Shown one piece after another: positions 1 to 11,937 of a DNA stretch of 64,000 nucleotides. Under the pieces are notes generated by a model that saw nothing but the letters and a program-made list of their open reading frames with translations, did no database searches and had not been told where the DNA came from. The first letter of the stretch is position 1. Each line of letters starts with the position of its first letter. The DNA comes from Branchiostoma belcheri (Eukaryota > Chordata > Leptocardii > Amphioxiformes > Branchiostomatidae), in contig NW_017804131.1 in assembly GCF_001625305.1 (NCBI RefSeq), positions 3,134,947 through 3,198,946 of the forward strand, in the 5' to 3' direction. Position numbers and translations under genes: made by a program.

Positions 1-222
1 GAGAAATGATTAAATATTTCAGTTTAAGAGATACAATGTATTTCCATTTGCAATGTGTTAGCTTTAAGATAGAGCATGCACCCATCAATATGATAACAAG
101 TATGATAGCAGAAACACAATGCAAATCTGACAAAGTTATTAAAAACACACTCTAAATAATGTACTTCTCCTGAAGAACATACCACTAGTACCCACACGTA
201 CAATGCATAACATCTATTAAAT
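1..222. other. 3' flank of minus-strand gene
   Basis: AT-rich sequence just downstream of the stop codon of the minus-strand gene. It probably holds that gene's 3'UTR. I see no convincing coding exon or RNA gene here. Confidence 0.4.
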
Positions 223-1895
223 TTAGTCTCTGTGGTGAAGCCAATTAACAATAGCATTCTTTTGTTCCTCATGTAATTTACTGCGGAAACTGAACAGTGT
301 ACGCCCGTCTATATACGCCTGCAGTTTTGTTTGGCTTTGCACCATCACATCCAGTTGAGACTTGTCATACAGTTCTCCTTCCTCGGGATCCTGTGTACCA
401 AGAACCAATATTGCACAGTGGGCTGGAAGAACAATAATTTTATATTGTTATATTAGTATGTTGAATTGACCATAAGTATGTATACATGTATATCCTATTG
501 CTAGGCAGTTACTTTCTATTCTGATTTAGTATGATAGTCTCATGACAATCTGTTCGTTTTCTTGTTTTGTATCAATGCCGTGATAAATCCTTTAAAAGTT
601 ACACCTTATCAAATCATACCACTGTCAATTTTTATTTCCCTCTCTCTGTGTCTTAGTATGAGGAAAAGGTTAGGCCTGGGAAAAGTGATGTTTTGTTCCG
701 GTGTCAGTTATGAAAAAAAAAAACTAGGGTCAGTTGGTGGGGATTTTCTTTTCTTATTTCTTTTTTTTTGTATCGCGGCAAAAATGATCCAACAAATAAA
801 GTTTAACATTGCATCGGGACTGTCTCTGTTTGATTGCAATTGTGGACAAAAATTTCAATAGGTTTACTGAAGACAAAATTGCTGCTAAAATGTTTTAGAA
901 TTCAGAGGGTTTGAAATTCAGATGTCTGATCAAAAACTTTATAGCGGTCGTTAAAAATAGGCTAGGTTCGGTGGGTTTTGCTACGGTCCGTCGGGAAACC
1001 AGAAACACATTTTTTTCCTACGCCTTATAAGAGAATTGTGGCGATTAAGACTTATTAACCTCTGGCATTCTCCGCGTGCGTTATGATGGCCCCAAGTTGG
1101 TCCGGTTCGTTATCAGAGAGTATAATTCCCCTCCCAGATGTTTCTGCACAGCACAGAATGTAGTTGGTGCGGCTGAAGTCAGGTTTGCTGTCTTGGGTTT
1201 CCAGTTTGAGCTTTTCAATCTCTATCCCTTCTGGCAGAAACGTCAACTCTTCGCTGACCCTGGTAAGTGTCGAGCTGTTCTGCGCCGCAATACACAGTTT
1301 CTAAAAGGTAATATACAATCCAAACAACAGGTTAAAATAAAAATGCGAGCTTTGCTTAAGCAATAGTTATTGTTACATTCCTATCAATACTATTCTTCAG
1401 GTGAGCAGTTATGTGTAAATACGTCTGCGATTAACTGTTACTTGTAGAGATATTGCATGTAAACGGCAGTACTTGACTACTGTATGTTATAATAATGATA
1501 TAGTAATGATAATAATAATGATGTTTCATTTGGCTATTAAAATGGTTTGTAGTGGCCATTGACTGGTTCTGAATGTGTGGAATGCATTATCGTCGGCATT
1601 TTGCTAGCCGTTACTGGGGTTCGAAATACTGGGTACAGTATACCATGTAATTTCAGTAGTAAAGAAAGGAAAGTACTAGTATTAGAAATAGTACCTTAGC
1701 CCTCTTGAATAGTAAGCGTTGATATCCTCTATCAGGTCTGGTCACACAGGTGCAGGTGGAGCCATTGTTATCACAAATATCCTTTGCTTGTGTGAAGTTC
1801 AACATTAACCCTACTAGCGACCCTGCCCCAAGGCCGCTCAGTGCAAAAATCGCGAATAACCAACCACATTCAGAATTAATACAATGGGTGTCCAT
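223..1895 (-). CDS. Three-exon membrane protein with the companion-gene C-terminal domain
   Basis: Exons at 1895-1695, 1300-1060 and 422-223 have GT-AG borders and phases 0 and 1, giving 213 aa with no internal stop. Exon 1 starts at the ATG at 1895 and encodes a Cys-containing N-terminus, a hydrophobic span of about 20 residues (GWLFAIFALSGLGAG...) and a second Cys-rich stretch (CDNNGSTCTC). Exons 2 and 3 align residue by residue with the last two exons of the plus-strand genes at 8077-9096 and 26133-27115. Shared features are an IAAQN / YLAARN start, an ILCCAE / VLCCVD strand, an R-x-IIL-x-D motif, and a GELYDK / SDLYDK segment before a helical end. The function of this domain is not recognised. 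The gene is divergent from the GTPase at 2211, with about 315 bp between the start codons. A single-pass membrane location is inferred. Exon structure is well supported; function is unknown. Confidence 0.72.
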
Positions 1896-2210
1896 TTGTC
1901 TATCAGGATAGAACACAAATCAGTACTGTATCTTTTAGTTAAAAAGAATTGAAGTCTTTAGAAGTACAGAGGAGAGGAATGGAGGCGTTTTATTCTATAC
2001 ACGTATACTGCAAATAACCTGCCCTTGGTACTCCGCGCTGATTGGTCTTTGCCTGATACGGCTGTCTATTGGTTATTTACCTCCACTTTTTGATTGGCTG
2101 ACTCCTGATTGATATTTACTCGAAATACTTAAATACACCAGTCCTGAAGGCCCACTGCCCACAGCATTTCTCCAGACAATACCAGCGCCAGTCCCTCAAT
2201 ATAAAGCAAA
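1896..2210. promoter_or_regulatory. Compact divergent promoter with three CCAAT boxes
   Basis: This is the 315-bp gap between the start codons of the minus-strand membrane gene and the plus-strand GTPase. It holds three inverted CCAAT motifs (ATTGG at 2041, 2068 and 2093), spaced 27 and 25 bp apart. A TATA-like run (CTTAAATAC) lies near 2128-2136, about 80 bp before the GTPase ATG. The GTPase reading frame has an in-frame TAA three codons before its ATG, so the leader is untranslated. A shared bidirectional promoter is inferred from geometry. I saw no clear ISRE or NF-kB site. Confidence 0.5.
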
Positions 2211-4434
2211 ATGGCCGCTTCTAATTCAGAGATGAAAAGTCCTGAGATGAATATTCTGACCCTATCAGACCTGCGAGCGAAAGCTCGTAGCCTTCTTAGC
2301 GGAAGAAGTCAGGACTTAAACGTATTAGTTGTTGGTGAACCTGGTTCATGTAAATCAACGCTGATAAATTCCATGAACATGGCACTTGCTGAGCAATGGA
2401 GCGAGTTGACTTCATTTGGGCAGGGAGGTGCAAGTAACAACACTCTGCGCCTTGACAAGGTTCCTATGTTCGAAGACCAGTCCATGAAAGAGAAGGTGGA
2501 AAACTACGAGAAAAAGGTGTACTTTTGGGACTGCGCTGGTATGGAGAATAACCTGGATGAGGTTTATGGGGAGTTTATCGGCCTCACTTTAGATGGAAAA
2601 GTTCCAGACAAAACAAATGTATTCGACGTTCTCAAAGATAAGGATGGACTTATTTCGATCAGAGCTCTCCGAGAAAGATTTGCGACAGTGAACGAAGAGA
2701 ATAGGTTTCATAGGCTCCTATTCCTGTGCACATGTGACAACCCGGCCCCAGAAAACTTGCTGAAACTGGTGAAGCAAACAACTGCTTCTCCCCATAACAA
2801 AGGCAGGAGTGAGTATCATCAGTTGTTTTATATAATTTATTATGCAAGCTGGCGTGAGTTTCTGTATAAACTTATATATATTATAACTTTACGATACTAT
2901 GCCCCGCGAGGGGCCTTGCTCAGTACTCCATAGGTGTAGATGTAGATGTAGATATATATTTATGTCCTACCTGGGCCGCGATTACGTTCGATACGGGTGT
3001 TCCGGCCCGTGTGATAACTAGCGGTATGGCCCGGGGGTTCTTAACGCGTACGGCCCGGGCCTTCCAAATGTTCCATAGAACGATTCGAACGCGTTTCGGC
3101 CTAACCGCGTGCACCGATTTCGAAATTCGAATACAAAATTCGGACGTTGGAATTGATGTTGTCGCATTTTTTGGGTTTAGGGTCACCAAATTCTCGCTCA
3201 TTTCGCATTGAAAGGCGTGTTTTCTTGGGTGGGTATGACATAAATAAAATACAACACGGTGTATTCCGCATCACCCTCGGTCCCAGCCCTCCCGCGGATC
3301 GGATCGGACGCGCGGTCGGGCTGGTACCTCGGGCGATACGGAATACNNNNNNNNNNNNNNNNNNNNTCTATATATATAGAATACAACACGGGGTATTCCG
3401 TATCGCCCGAGGTATCGGCCCGACCGCGGGTCGGATCGCCCGACGGCCGCAGGCCGGAGGGCGATCCGACTCGTGGGAGGGCCGGGACCGAGGGCGATGC
3501 GGAATACACCGTGTTGTATTTTATTTATATCATACCCACCCAAGAAAACGCGCCTTATAATGCAAGATGAGCCAAAAGTTGGTGCCCCTAAACCCTCAAA
3601 TGCAACAACATCAGTTCCAACGTCCGGATTCTGTATTCGAATTTTCGAAAGGGGCACACGCGGTTAGGACGAAACACGTTCGAATCGTTTTATGGAAGCG
3701 ATGGAAGCGTTCGATAACGGGTTCCCGACCGGGCCGTACCGTAACGTACGGCCCGGTCCGGAACCCGTTATCGAACGTTATCGCGGCCCGGGTATGATAT
3801 AAAACGTTATATAGACTAGACATGACCTTTTTACGTACGCTGTGTAAGTTAACTTTATACATGTATCAACGTTCAAAGTAACTGGTCACTAAATTTTGAT
3901 TGATATTCATTAGTCAAATTCATAAATTAATAGATTTCTATAGTAATAAAGAACACTAATACAAACCTTCCATTTTGGTAGATTTGTGTTGCCTGCAAAC
4001 TGCATGTATTGTTGCACATGAAAAAGTAGAGATGTATATAAATGATATAGCTTCTACTGCGTATTTGTTTGTCTATAGACATACCGGTGTTCCTGGTCCT
4101 CAGCAAGATGGACAAGATAAAGACTAACGAGAGCACGTACAAAGCCACAAAGGACATGGCATTCAATACTCTAAACCTACAAGGAAACAAGCAGAGGACA
4201 ACAGAACTGAGTCTCTACCACGCAGAAATCGAGGGAAAAGATGAAGGTTGCCCCTTAGATGCATTTAATATGTTTTTGCCAAATGAAGATATTGACAGGA
4301 AACTCCTTATTTTGCTGTGCAATCTTCTTCATCCCGCCTTTGACCGGACCGTGACACACGGTGACAAAGTTGAGATTAAACATGTTGAACCTGAAAAGCC
4401 TCCCAAAAAGCGAAATGAATGCAAGCCATCATAA
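2211..4434 (+). CDS. IFI44-like P-loop GTPase, stand-alone form
   Basis: Two exons, 2211-2808 and 4079-4434, join in phase 1 to give 317 aa. The G1/Walker A motif is GEPGSCKS at residues 42-49, followed by the helix LINSMNM. A G3-type DCAG lies at 107-110 after a hydrophobic strand. A G4-like SKMD lies at 208-211 after a strand (VFLVL). The segment after DCAG (FIGLTLDGKVPDKTN) resembles the corresponding part of vertebrate IFI44/IFI44L, which are interferon-induced proteins. The C-terminus is short, basic and proline-rich. The start is firm because an in-frame TAA lies just upstream. Its closest relative in the window is the C-terminal half of the CARD-TIR-GTPase gene. GTP binding and an immune role are inferred from family resemblance. 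The intron carries a large foldback repeat and an assembly gap. Confidence 0.78.
2958..3797. repeat. 840-bp GC-rich foldback (long inverted repeat)
   Basis: The left arm (about 2961-3346) and right arm (about 3367-3796) are imperfect reverse complements, for example CCTGGGCCGCGATTACGTT against AACGTTATCGCGGCCCGGG. The centre coincides with a 20-N gap. A shorter palindrome sits inside the right arm near 3709-3775. Base composition is much more GC-rich than the AT-rich intron around it. The paralogous intron at 21114-21532 lacks it. This is a foldback-type mobile element or remnant. Confidence 0.8.
3347..3366. other. Assembly gap (20 N)
   Basis: Twenty unknown bases at the centre of the inverted repeat. 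The true length is unknown. Open frames that cross it are not genes. Confidence 0.98.
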
Positions 4435-6853
4435 AATTCTTCTTGTTATGTGGAAGGATAGAATAATCATTGCAAATGTGTGTCTAAGATTGCATGAGCT
4501 TTGTAAACGTGTTACACACATGTATTGGCTCTTTATAGTCATTTAACTACAGTTCTTTGATCAATCTCAGCGTAATTTCTAGTTTGGCATTTACATTATG
4601 AAGGACAGTATCTGTTCAAGACTAAAGGTCTACATATGAAATGCAAACATTCTTTTAACCATTCATGGCCCTAAACGGCCTGTACATCTTTATCATATAT
4701 ATATATATATAACACCAAGGATCTCTAATGAACTAGACATTCAATGATACTGATAATACATAATAATAATACCTAAGCCAGACAACCAGTAGTACTGAAG
4801 CTAGACTAAGTGCTGCAGAATTACCATGCTCATGTATGTGTTGTCTATGCCGCTCAATTGATAAATTGAACCACTTATTGTATGTTAGGTTGTTAAAATG
4901 TGTCTCCAATAACTGGTGGAAAACATCATGTCCTGATACAGATAGATGACTATTTTGGAAACTATTTGCAAAGAATCTGGTAGTTCCTTTATGTCTGAAA
5001 AACAAGTGCGAAGTTAAAAAGGCAATTATTATGCACATAAAAAAGAAAAAGGAACAGTTTTATGATAGTGTGTAGACGAGGCTAACATTCATACACGATT
5101 GAATGTAGTAGCCTTCTTCGCTTTTTTAGAACAAGGAAGCGCGCGGATGTCATCATACATTAAATTGATTAATTGTGGCCTAAAATACCTTGTGCTTTTT
5201 TTTCGTTATTTCACTATGTTTATTAGCAAGTCTGTGCGAAAGTGACTGTGCATGTCATTTTCATTTTCATTTATTTATTTATCCAGGTGATACATATCGC
5301 CTTGTCGGCGTTTTTCAATGATACCTGGGGGGTAAACCCCAACATAGTAAAATACAAACAAAGTAACTGAGGATAAAATACAAAAATAAATAAGAAGAAA
5401 ATAATCACTATATACAAGTGTGCAATGAATCATAAGGTAACATAAAGAATCCAACCAAACATAAATAAGTTAAAGCGAAAAGTGTGGCTTTCCATGTGGA
5501 GAAAATTACTTGATGTAAAATGATTGGAATTGTTGCACAAGAACTCTCTTGTCAACCAAATTTGGTATCATCACGAACTTTCATACCAAATTTGGCATCG
5601 TCAGGTCAAGGTTATTTCTAAAACGCCTCTAGAGCCTTCGGAAATTATCTGGATTTCATATAATGGCGTACCTGAAATCCGCCATTCGCTGTTGTTTCTC
5701 TTCATGCTCAAAGTGCCGCGATTCGATCGATTTAGCACCATGTTTAGTCCGCCATATCAGTGACATATAATGATAGGCCTTTGATGTACTAAAAAATAAT
5801 CCTACCGGTGAACTCTTTTAGTCTGTGTCAAAAGCAAACTGCTAATCACATTCTTGTTATCAACACATCACTTCAACCGTCGGAAACCCCGACAGCTGTT
5901 ATGTAATGAGGTGCCCGATCGCTTCTAGTTGAAAACGCCTAAAATGGCCTGAAGATATCTACTTAAAACGAAAAAAGCCGAAGTTTAAACACGACAACTA
6001 CTCACATCCGAACAAGCTAATAGTTTTAAATCATTGAATTGCATTCTTTGCCGTATGATAATAGCTGACGTTTTATTATTCAACGCTACGGGAGGGCACA
6101 GCAGAACAATGGAATGATCCATCAAGCCGAAATGACAGATTGGTAAATATCGTTAAGGCAAAAGTCACTGAACCCATTAAAAATGGCTAATTCAAGACGT
6201 GGCAGATTTTCTAGATACTGTCGTAAGATTGTGTCCTTCATATGTCGATGAAAGTTTGAGCCCCCTAGGAAATTCTGTAAATCAGCTCCATTCCATGATA
6301 GGACCATTCAAGCTTGTGACATAAGTAATTAAGAACGAGAGAAACACAGGCAAATATCGATTATGCAAATGAAGATCTTATTTGCATAATTAATGAAAAA
6401 AATTTATAATTCCAAAGTGGTAACTGCCTGGAATTTCAAGGTGAACATAACATATTCAAATAACGACCTCATTTGCATAATTTATGAGGAAATGCTAAAT
6501 ATTACGACATTCTTCGTTAAGATAAGACTGTCCTTTGGTGTAGAATATGATCAACAGATATAATTCAAGCAATTTAGGATCTCTAGTTTTACAACTGTGA
6601 CACACTTTATTTTCATTTCTTCACAGTCTTCTTTTCCTTTGGAATTGATTTTGGCATTAGTATCGTTCTCCAATATGTTATTTTTTGTAATATTCGGCAT
6701 ATATTTGCTAATTTTGCTTTGTACGATTTACAGTATGGTAGAAAACTTTTTTGAAAACGGCCGAAAATTCATGCGCGCGCGCGCTCTGATGTCATCCATA
6801 TAATCAAATCAATATGGTCCACAAAACGTAAAATATCAATTCGTGTTTTACAG
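4435..6853. other. Non-coding stretch between GTPase A and companion gene A
   Basis: No convincing exon. It holds the GTPase 3' end, an AT microsatellite near 4697, and a short dispersed-repeat-like piece near 5260-5340. It also holds one copy of a block repeated at 10.0 and 28.0 kb (about 5510-6330). A degraded Harbinger-type end (...GATGTCATCCATATAATC near 6790) lies just before the companion gene exon. A minus-strand open frame at 4733-5038 has a homologous but disrupted counterpart near 22150-22290, so I do not call it a gene. Confidence 0.5.
5510..6330 (+). repeat. Copy 1 of a three-copy non-coding block
   Basis: Shared with about 10010-10990 and 28040-29050. Landmarks in order are TTACTTGATGTAAAA, AATGGCGTACCTGAAAT, TTTAGTCCGCCATATCAGTG, CCTACCGGTGAACTCTTTTA, a CCCGACAGCTGT segment, and CTACGGGAGGG followed by CAGAACAATGGAATG. 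No coding potential is evident. It may be a dispersed repeat or part of the duplicated locus. Confidence 0.65.
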
Positions 6854-6895
6854 ATCGTTGCTGCAGTTACCGTGACAAGAGAGAACTTCACAATT

Positions 6896-7901
6896 ATGAA
6901 TGTTCTGAAAATAATTTTAGTACGTGACTTTACAGAAAGTAGTACTGCATTTTTATCTAGTTTGGAAAATGGAGAAATGATGAAAATGTCGGAGGAAACG
7001 AATAACATTGATAGAATTGGCGACTACAAATTGTACGAGTATTCTTGCAACACATTGTCAGGAACTATCATATTCACACCGGAAGGCGACGACGAGCGTG
7101 CCATTGTGGAGCACTTTCGTCGCGATGATACACCGTACGCTTCTCTTCCAGTGTCAGTTCTTGACGAAAACAAAAGTCACAGAAGTTCTATCAGTTCATT
7201 CAGCGATATGAAGTTTCTTCATCACGTCCTTGGTATAATCATCAGAGGTAGGATATTTTCAATATGTATCCGTATAATAGCCATTATTTCATTGCCAGCA
7301 GGCAAAACTTCCGTAGCTAAACTAAGGGAACCAAAACACCGATGTAACGTTCTATATTTTAGGCGTTTTCGTGAATTTTAACATTTGCACAAGCAGTACC
7401 TTTATTTCAAGGTTTGTTTCATGATTAGAATTCAGCAGGCTCTGCAACTTATATAGGTGTACTGTTCTGTTCTCTGATTGCTAATGTGAAGGACTTTGTG
7501 GGGTATCACCTAGCATAACATTATCCAGCATGTCTTGTCTTTTCCAATGAAGACCAACACGTAGAAGCAACCATACACTGACACTGTACGCTACTATATA
7601 ACAAAACTTTTACTGTTCTGAAACTATTCTTCCGTTTATTTTAGCAACAGGAACAATAAATAAAAGGGTAAGTACATCCAATGTTATAAACCTCACTTCA
7701 TAATGTGTTAACATTGCCAGACCAGTGCATACTCTTTTGCAGTCTATCTATTTAACTATCTATCTAGAGATTTATTTATTTCATGCCCTGCTGTGTCTGT
7801 TATTTATAAAATATATAGAGTTACAAGCATCTATCTAAGTATATATCTGTCTATTTGAATATATATATCTATTTGAATATACCTATATCTATCTATATAT
7901 A

Positions 7902-7956
<55 letters not shown>

Positions 7957-7983
7957 CTACCTATCTATCTATCTATCTATCTA

Positions 7984-8072
<89 letters not shown>

Positions 8073-9096
8073 CCAGTTAAGGATATACCTCGCAGCTCGC
8101 AATGAGTCAACCCTAGAAGCAGGCAACAAGCTTATAAAGGGCGTTGTTGATGGCCTGGAACTTGACATAGAGCCATTCCACGCGCCATCAAGACGTCACG
8201 AAGAACTCCTGAGAGAGAAGCTCAGTACCAACTGGCCCTGCAAAGTCTTATGCTGTGTCGACAAAAGTGCAAGAAACATCATCTTACACGACACGGAATC
8301 CGACGAAGCAAGTCAAATCGTCCGCCCAGCTGAGGACATTTGTGGAAAAGATGGTACCTTTCAAAGTTAAATTCTATAGATAAAGTCAACGCAGTGGTAC
8401 TTCGTCAAGTGTTTGTAAATGCAGCAAACATTTGCAATTTAAAAAAAGAGTTAGGCAAGATTTGTTGCCAATTACATTCACTTTGGGTTAAACTTTACAC
8501 GAAAACTTTACAATCACCCCCAAAAAGACGACAGTGTCTATTTTTACTAATAACAATATTATTACGAAATATTTGAAGCTTTCAATAATACATGTAGTTT
8601 TGGATAATAGTTTTGAAGTTTAAGTTTTCGATAGTAGTTTTACATAACAAAGAACAGACTGAGATAAACATTTTAATATTAATTACAGTACAACAGTACA
8701 GTCCACCACGGTTAGTTCACCTATAATTACATTTGCTGTCTCCTTTTTCCAGGGGTGCTTCTTTTACTCTGTGGTCATCGCGACATCGATGGCAGTGACC
8801 TTTACGACAAGAAGCACTTTAGCACAGCTTTCCTGTGCTATCAACCTAAGCTAAGAGAAATAGCAGCGAGTGGTCGATTTCTAAGTATGGAAAGTAAATT
8901 GAATGAAAGCCAGAAGAAAGCAGTGTTAGAGTGGATCCAACGACCGCCAGATGATTCAATGAAGCAGCCCTCAAATGAAGGCACGGTCCAATGTCCAACA
9001 AATCAGGAGATCACTCAAAATGCTGCACGGAAACAAAGCACTGGTATCTTCGCAAATCTTCTTAGCAAATTTGCAAATACCGAAAACGTGACTTAA
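6896..9096 (+). CDS. Companion gene A: unrecognised conserved domain protein
   Basis: Exons: 6854-7247 (first in-frame ATG at 6896), a microexon 7651-7667 (or 7645-7667 with the upstream AG), 8077-8353 and 8753-9096. Phases 1, 0 and 1 all match, giving about 329-331 aa. The first exon has an acceptor-like TTTTACAG before it, so an upstream exon remains possible. The N-terminal part has the conserved stretches [20 protein letters not shown] and [11 protein letters not shown]. The last two exons encode the domain shared with the minus-strand gene at 223-1895 (YLAARN, VLCCVD, RNIILHD, LLLLCGH, LYDK). No known family was recognised. The paralogue at 24981-27115 keeps the same structure. The gene lies downstream of, and in the same direction as, an IFI44-like GTPase in both blocks, so a linked role is inferred. 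Confidence 0.7.
7741..8076 (+). repeat. TATC / CT / TA microsatellite cluster abutting a splice acceptor
   Basis: Runs of TATC, CT and a long (TA)n occupy the 3' end of an intron and stop at the TTCCCAG acceptor of the exon that starts at 8077. The translated Ile/Tyr/Leu-rich frames are low-complexity artefacts. Confidence 0.95.
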
Positions 9097-11937
9097 AATT
9101 CTGTCATATCACCCACATTAACTTGACTTGGATGTACCTCTTTCTTTGCACTAGAACTAAAAGTATCTAAGAATGCATGTTTATGAAGTTTAACATCTCA
9201 ATCATCTCCAATTACATAGGTGTGTAGATCTAATAGTATACCAGCTCTCGTGTGACAAAATACTTATTTTTACCTTCGCACTGTACAACGTGAAAAGGTT
9301 GTCCTATTTCATTATTACTGATGAAGTTTAAGGTGAGATTAATTTAATCAATCTCCTTCAACTTTTGAATATTTGACCAACATGATTTATGGCGATGGTG
9401 ACATAGCCGAAGTTTGACTTTATAAATAACTTGTCCTTCCATGTTTATGTGGACATGATGTGCAAAACTGGCACAACTATTATAAACTATAATCAATGAA
9501 TTGGTCTTACATATTGAAAAACCTCGACACATAGGTAGGATAATAGATTAATTTATCAATAATTTATTTGCCTTGAGGTCTCTCGAGGAAAAAAGAGAGA
9601 AAAATGATGAGAAATTTATCATTTATGTCTGAGACCTGTATATAGCACATTAAAATGTGTTCAAATGCTACGCCCTAAAATTAATACGTTGAGAAGGAGT
9701 TATGCCCAGTGCGCTGCCACCTTAGATTGTTCATGTATAGTGACTTTGTTATCGGAAAGTAATATTCATATCTAGTATATTCAATTGCAAGAACATCTCG
9801 ACTTGACAGGAAATGCAAGGAGTTAGAATACATCTTTCACATAAGAAACGACAGAGAGGCGAATTGCGTGGCACCTAAACTGGTAGCTAGCTATAGATTA
9901 GTTTACCTAGAAATGAACAACTGTTTTGTTTATTTCACTTTTTTTGTTTAAAGCAGTGTACATTGAACAATGATTTGCAAAAGTGGATTATGACTACATG
10001 TTCCTTGTAGAGCGAATTACTTGATGTAAAAAGGATTAGATTGATATACTTTGCAGAATTATCCCGTCAACAAAATTTTGCATCTCAAAGGTCAAGGATT
10101 GCGTGCTCCCAGTCTTCCGTTGTACCGTATAACGGGATTTACCAATGTATCTGTGTTTGATAATGGCGTACCTGAAATGCGTCATTCACTGTTGTTTGTC
10201 TTCTTTGATCAAAGTGCCGCGCACACAGATATCGATTGAGCACCACGTTTAGTCCGCCATATCAGTGACAAACATTGATAGGCCTTTGATGTACTGACAC
10301 AAAAATTACCCTACCGGTGAACTCTTTTAGTCTGTGTCAATAGCAAACTGCTAATCACATTCTTGTTATCAACACACCGTCGGGAACCCCGACAGCTGTG
10401 ATGTAGTGAGGTACCCGATCGATCGCTTCTAGTTGAAAAGACACACACACTCAATGCTTACAATGAACCCAAAAAAAGTTTAAACACAACATCCGAACAT
10501 GATAATAGTTTTAACTCACTGAATTTTACTCTTTTGTATTAGAATTGCTGACGTTTGATGTCATGACTTTTTGTAAGCCCAGTGTGTCAATAATAATTTG
10601 CTTACTGCACGTTTATGTTATCTGAGTTGTCATTTCAACTGTTGGGAACCGCTATAACTGCTATCAGTGATTAGCTAAATTGTATAGCCTGGTGTTATCT
10701 AGCAGGAGGTCGTTCATGTTTGAGTATCCCACGAATCCCAGACGAATTTAGACTTTGTTTATCGTCTAGGTCTTTGCTGGTAAATGCGGTATGATAAATG
10801 TTGTCAATCTCAACACTACGGGAGGGTACTGCAGAACAATGGAATGGTTCATCATGCTGAGATGACAGATTTGTAAATATCATTAGGGCAAAATTCAACA
10901 CTGAAGCCATTCAGAAATGGCCAACTCAAGACGTGGCAGATTGTCTAGATACTGTCGTAAGATTGTGTCATTCATACGTCGGTGAAAGTACAAAAGGGCA
11001 AGAGAATAAAGATCACCACTCGGGAATATTACGCCACTACCAGGTTCCATGAGTAGTGAGTGTGATATAAATAAATAGCCGCTGGAAAAGCAAATACAAT
11101 TTCGGTGGCATTAAGATACAATGTAGCCATCATGAAAAAGATTCAAAACTAGAGGGAGTTCAAATTACCCTTTTCTTGCATGCATGTACTAAAATCGAAC
11201 CACATTGCTGTGGCACTAGGAACCAACATATCTGTAAAAAATATTGAATCTTCTTCTCTGATGACCTCGTGCATGTACTCCAATTTCTACCTTTTAATAC
11301 GTTATCGTCTGGGGTGGCGAAAAGACAGTATCAAATTGTCCAGAGAGGATCCATTAGCCAGAGCGAGCCAAGGGGGTAGCGACAAAAAAGGGCCATATAT
11401 ATACAAAGGTAACGATCTTCCCATCAACTTCTGCTTGGACAGTAGTGAAACAGCCCGAAACAGTTGCCCGCGCGGGGTGTTATGGGATTCAGTTAGTATC
11501 TCCGCGCAGCCTCGTTTTGAGGAGAAGTTTCTTGCCTGTTCTCAGGTTACGCCTGTCGAGTCCCATGTACAATAAATTCTCTCACCAAGGAAAGTCATGA
11601 AATATCGAGGTAAGAAAGTATAGCCTACTCTGATCTGTGTTCAATGTACTGTCACCTGACACTGGCTATACATGTCTAACTCCTTTCGATGTTTTAGATT
11701 TAACCGACAAATTAATGCGGTGAATGCGGAAGTAAAATAGAAGTGACCCTCCGAACAGAAAATTATGACGGTTTTAGAGCTCTTCTAGTCTAGATGATTG
11801 TGAGTACCATAGAAAGTGAACATGGAATGGTCTGTAGAAATACGATTACAATATTTTAGGTGTAGAAGTTGGTTAGAAGTTGGACACAGTGTGTAAATAC
11901 AGAGTAGCAATATCAAACTAGAGTTCGGCGATCTCAT
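9097..11937. other. Non-coding stretch with duplicated block
   Basis: Contains the companion-gene 3' flank, homologous to 27116-28000, and the second copy of the three-copy block (about 10010-10990). An open frame at 11180-11575 (131 codons) has no recognisable motif and no paralogous support, so I leave it uncalled. Nothing else is evident. Confidence 0.5.
10010..10990 (+). repeat. Copy 2 of the three-copy non-coding block
   Basis: Same ordered landmarks as at 5510-6330, from TTACTTGATGTAAAA to CTACGGGAGGG followed by CAGAACAATGGAATG. It is most similar to the copy at 28040-29050, which fits the 18-kb block duplication. Confidence 0.65.

Noticed and set aside
3147..3667. Several overlapping open frames on both strands
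   Set aside because: They lie in the foldback repeat and cross the N gap; the mirrored frames follow from the inverted repeat.
4733..5038. Minus-strand 101-codon frame
   Set aside because: The homologous stretch near 22150-22290 is shifted and stopped, so there is no selection for coding.
7855..8370. 171-codon Ile/Tyr/Leu-rich open frame
   Set aside because: Its first half is microsatellite; only the part from 8077 is real, as an internal exon.
11180..11575. 131-codon plus-strand frame
   Set aside because: No motif, no splice context, and the paralogous region near 29200 does not keep it open.
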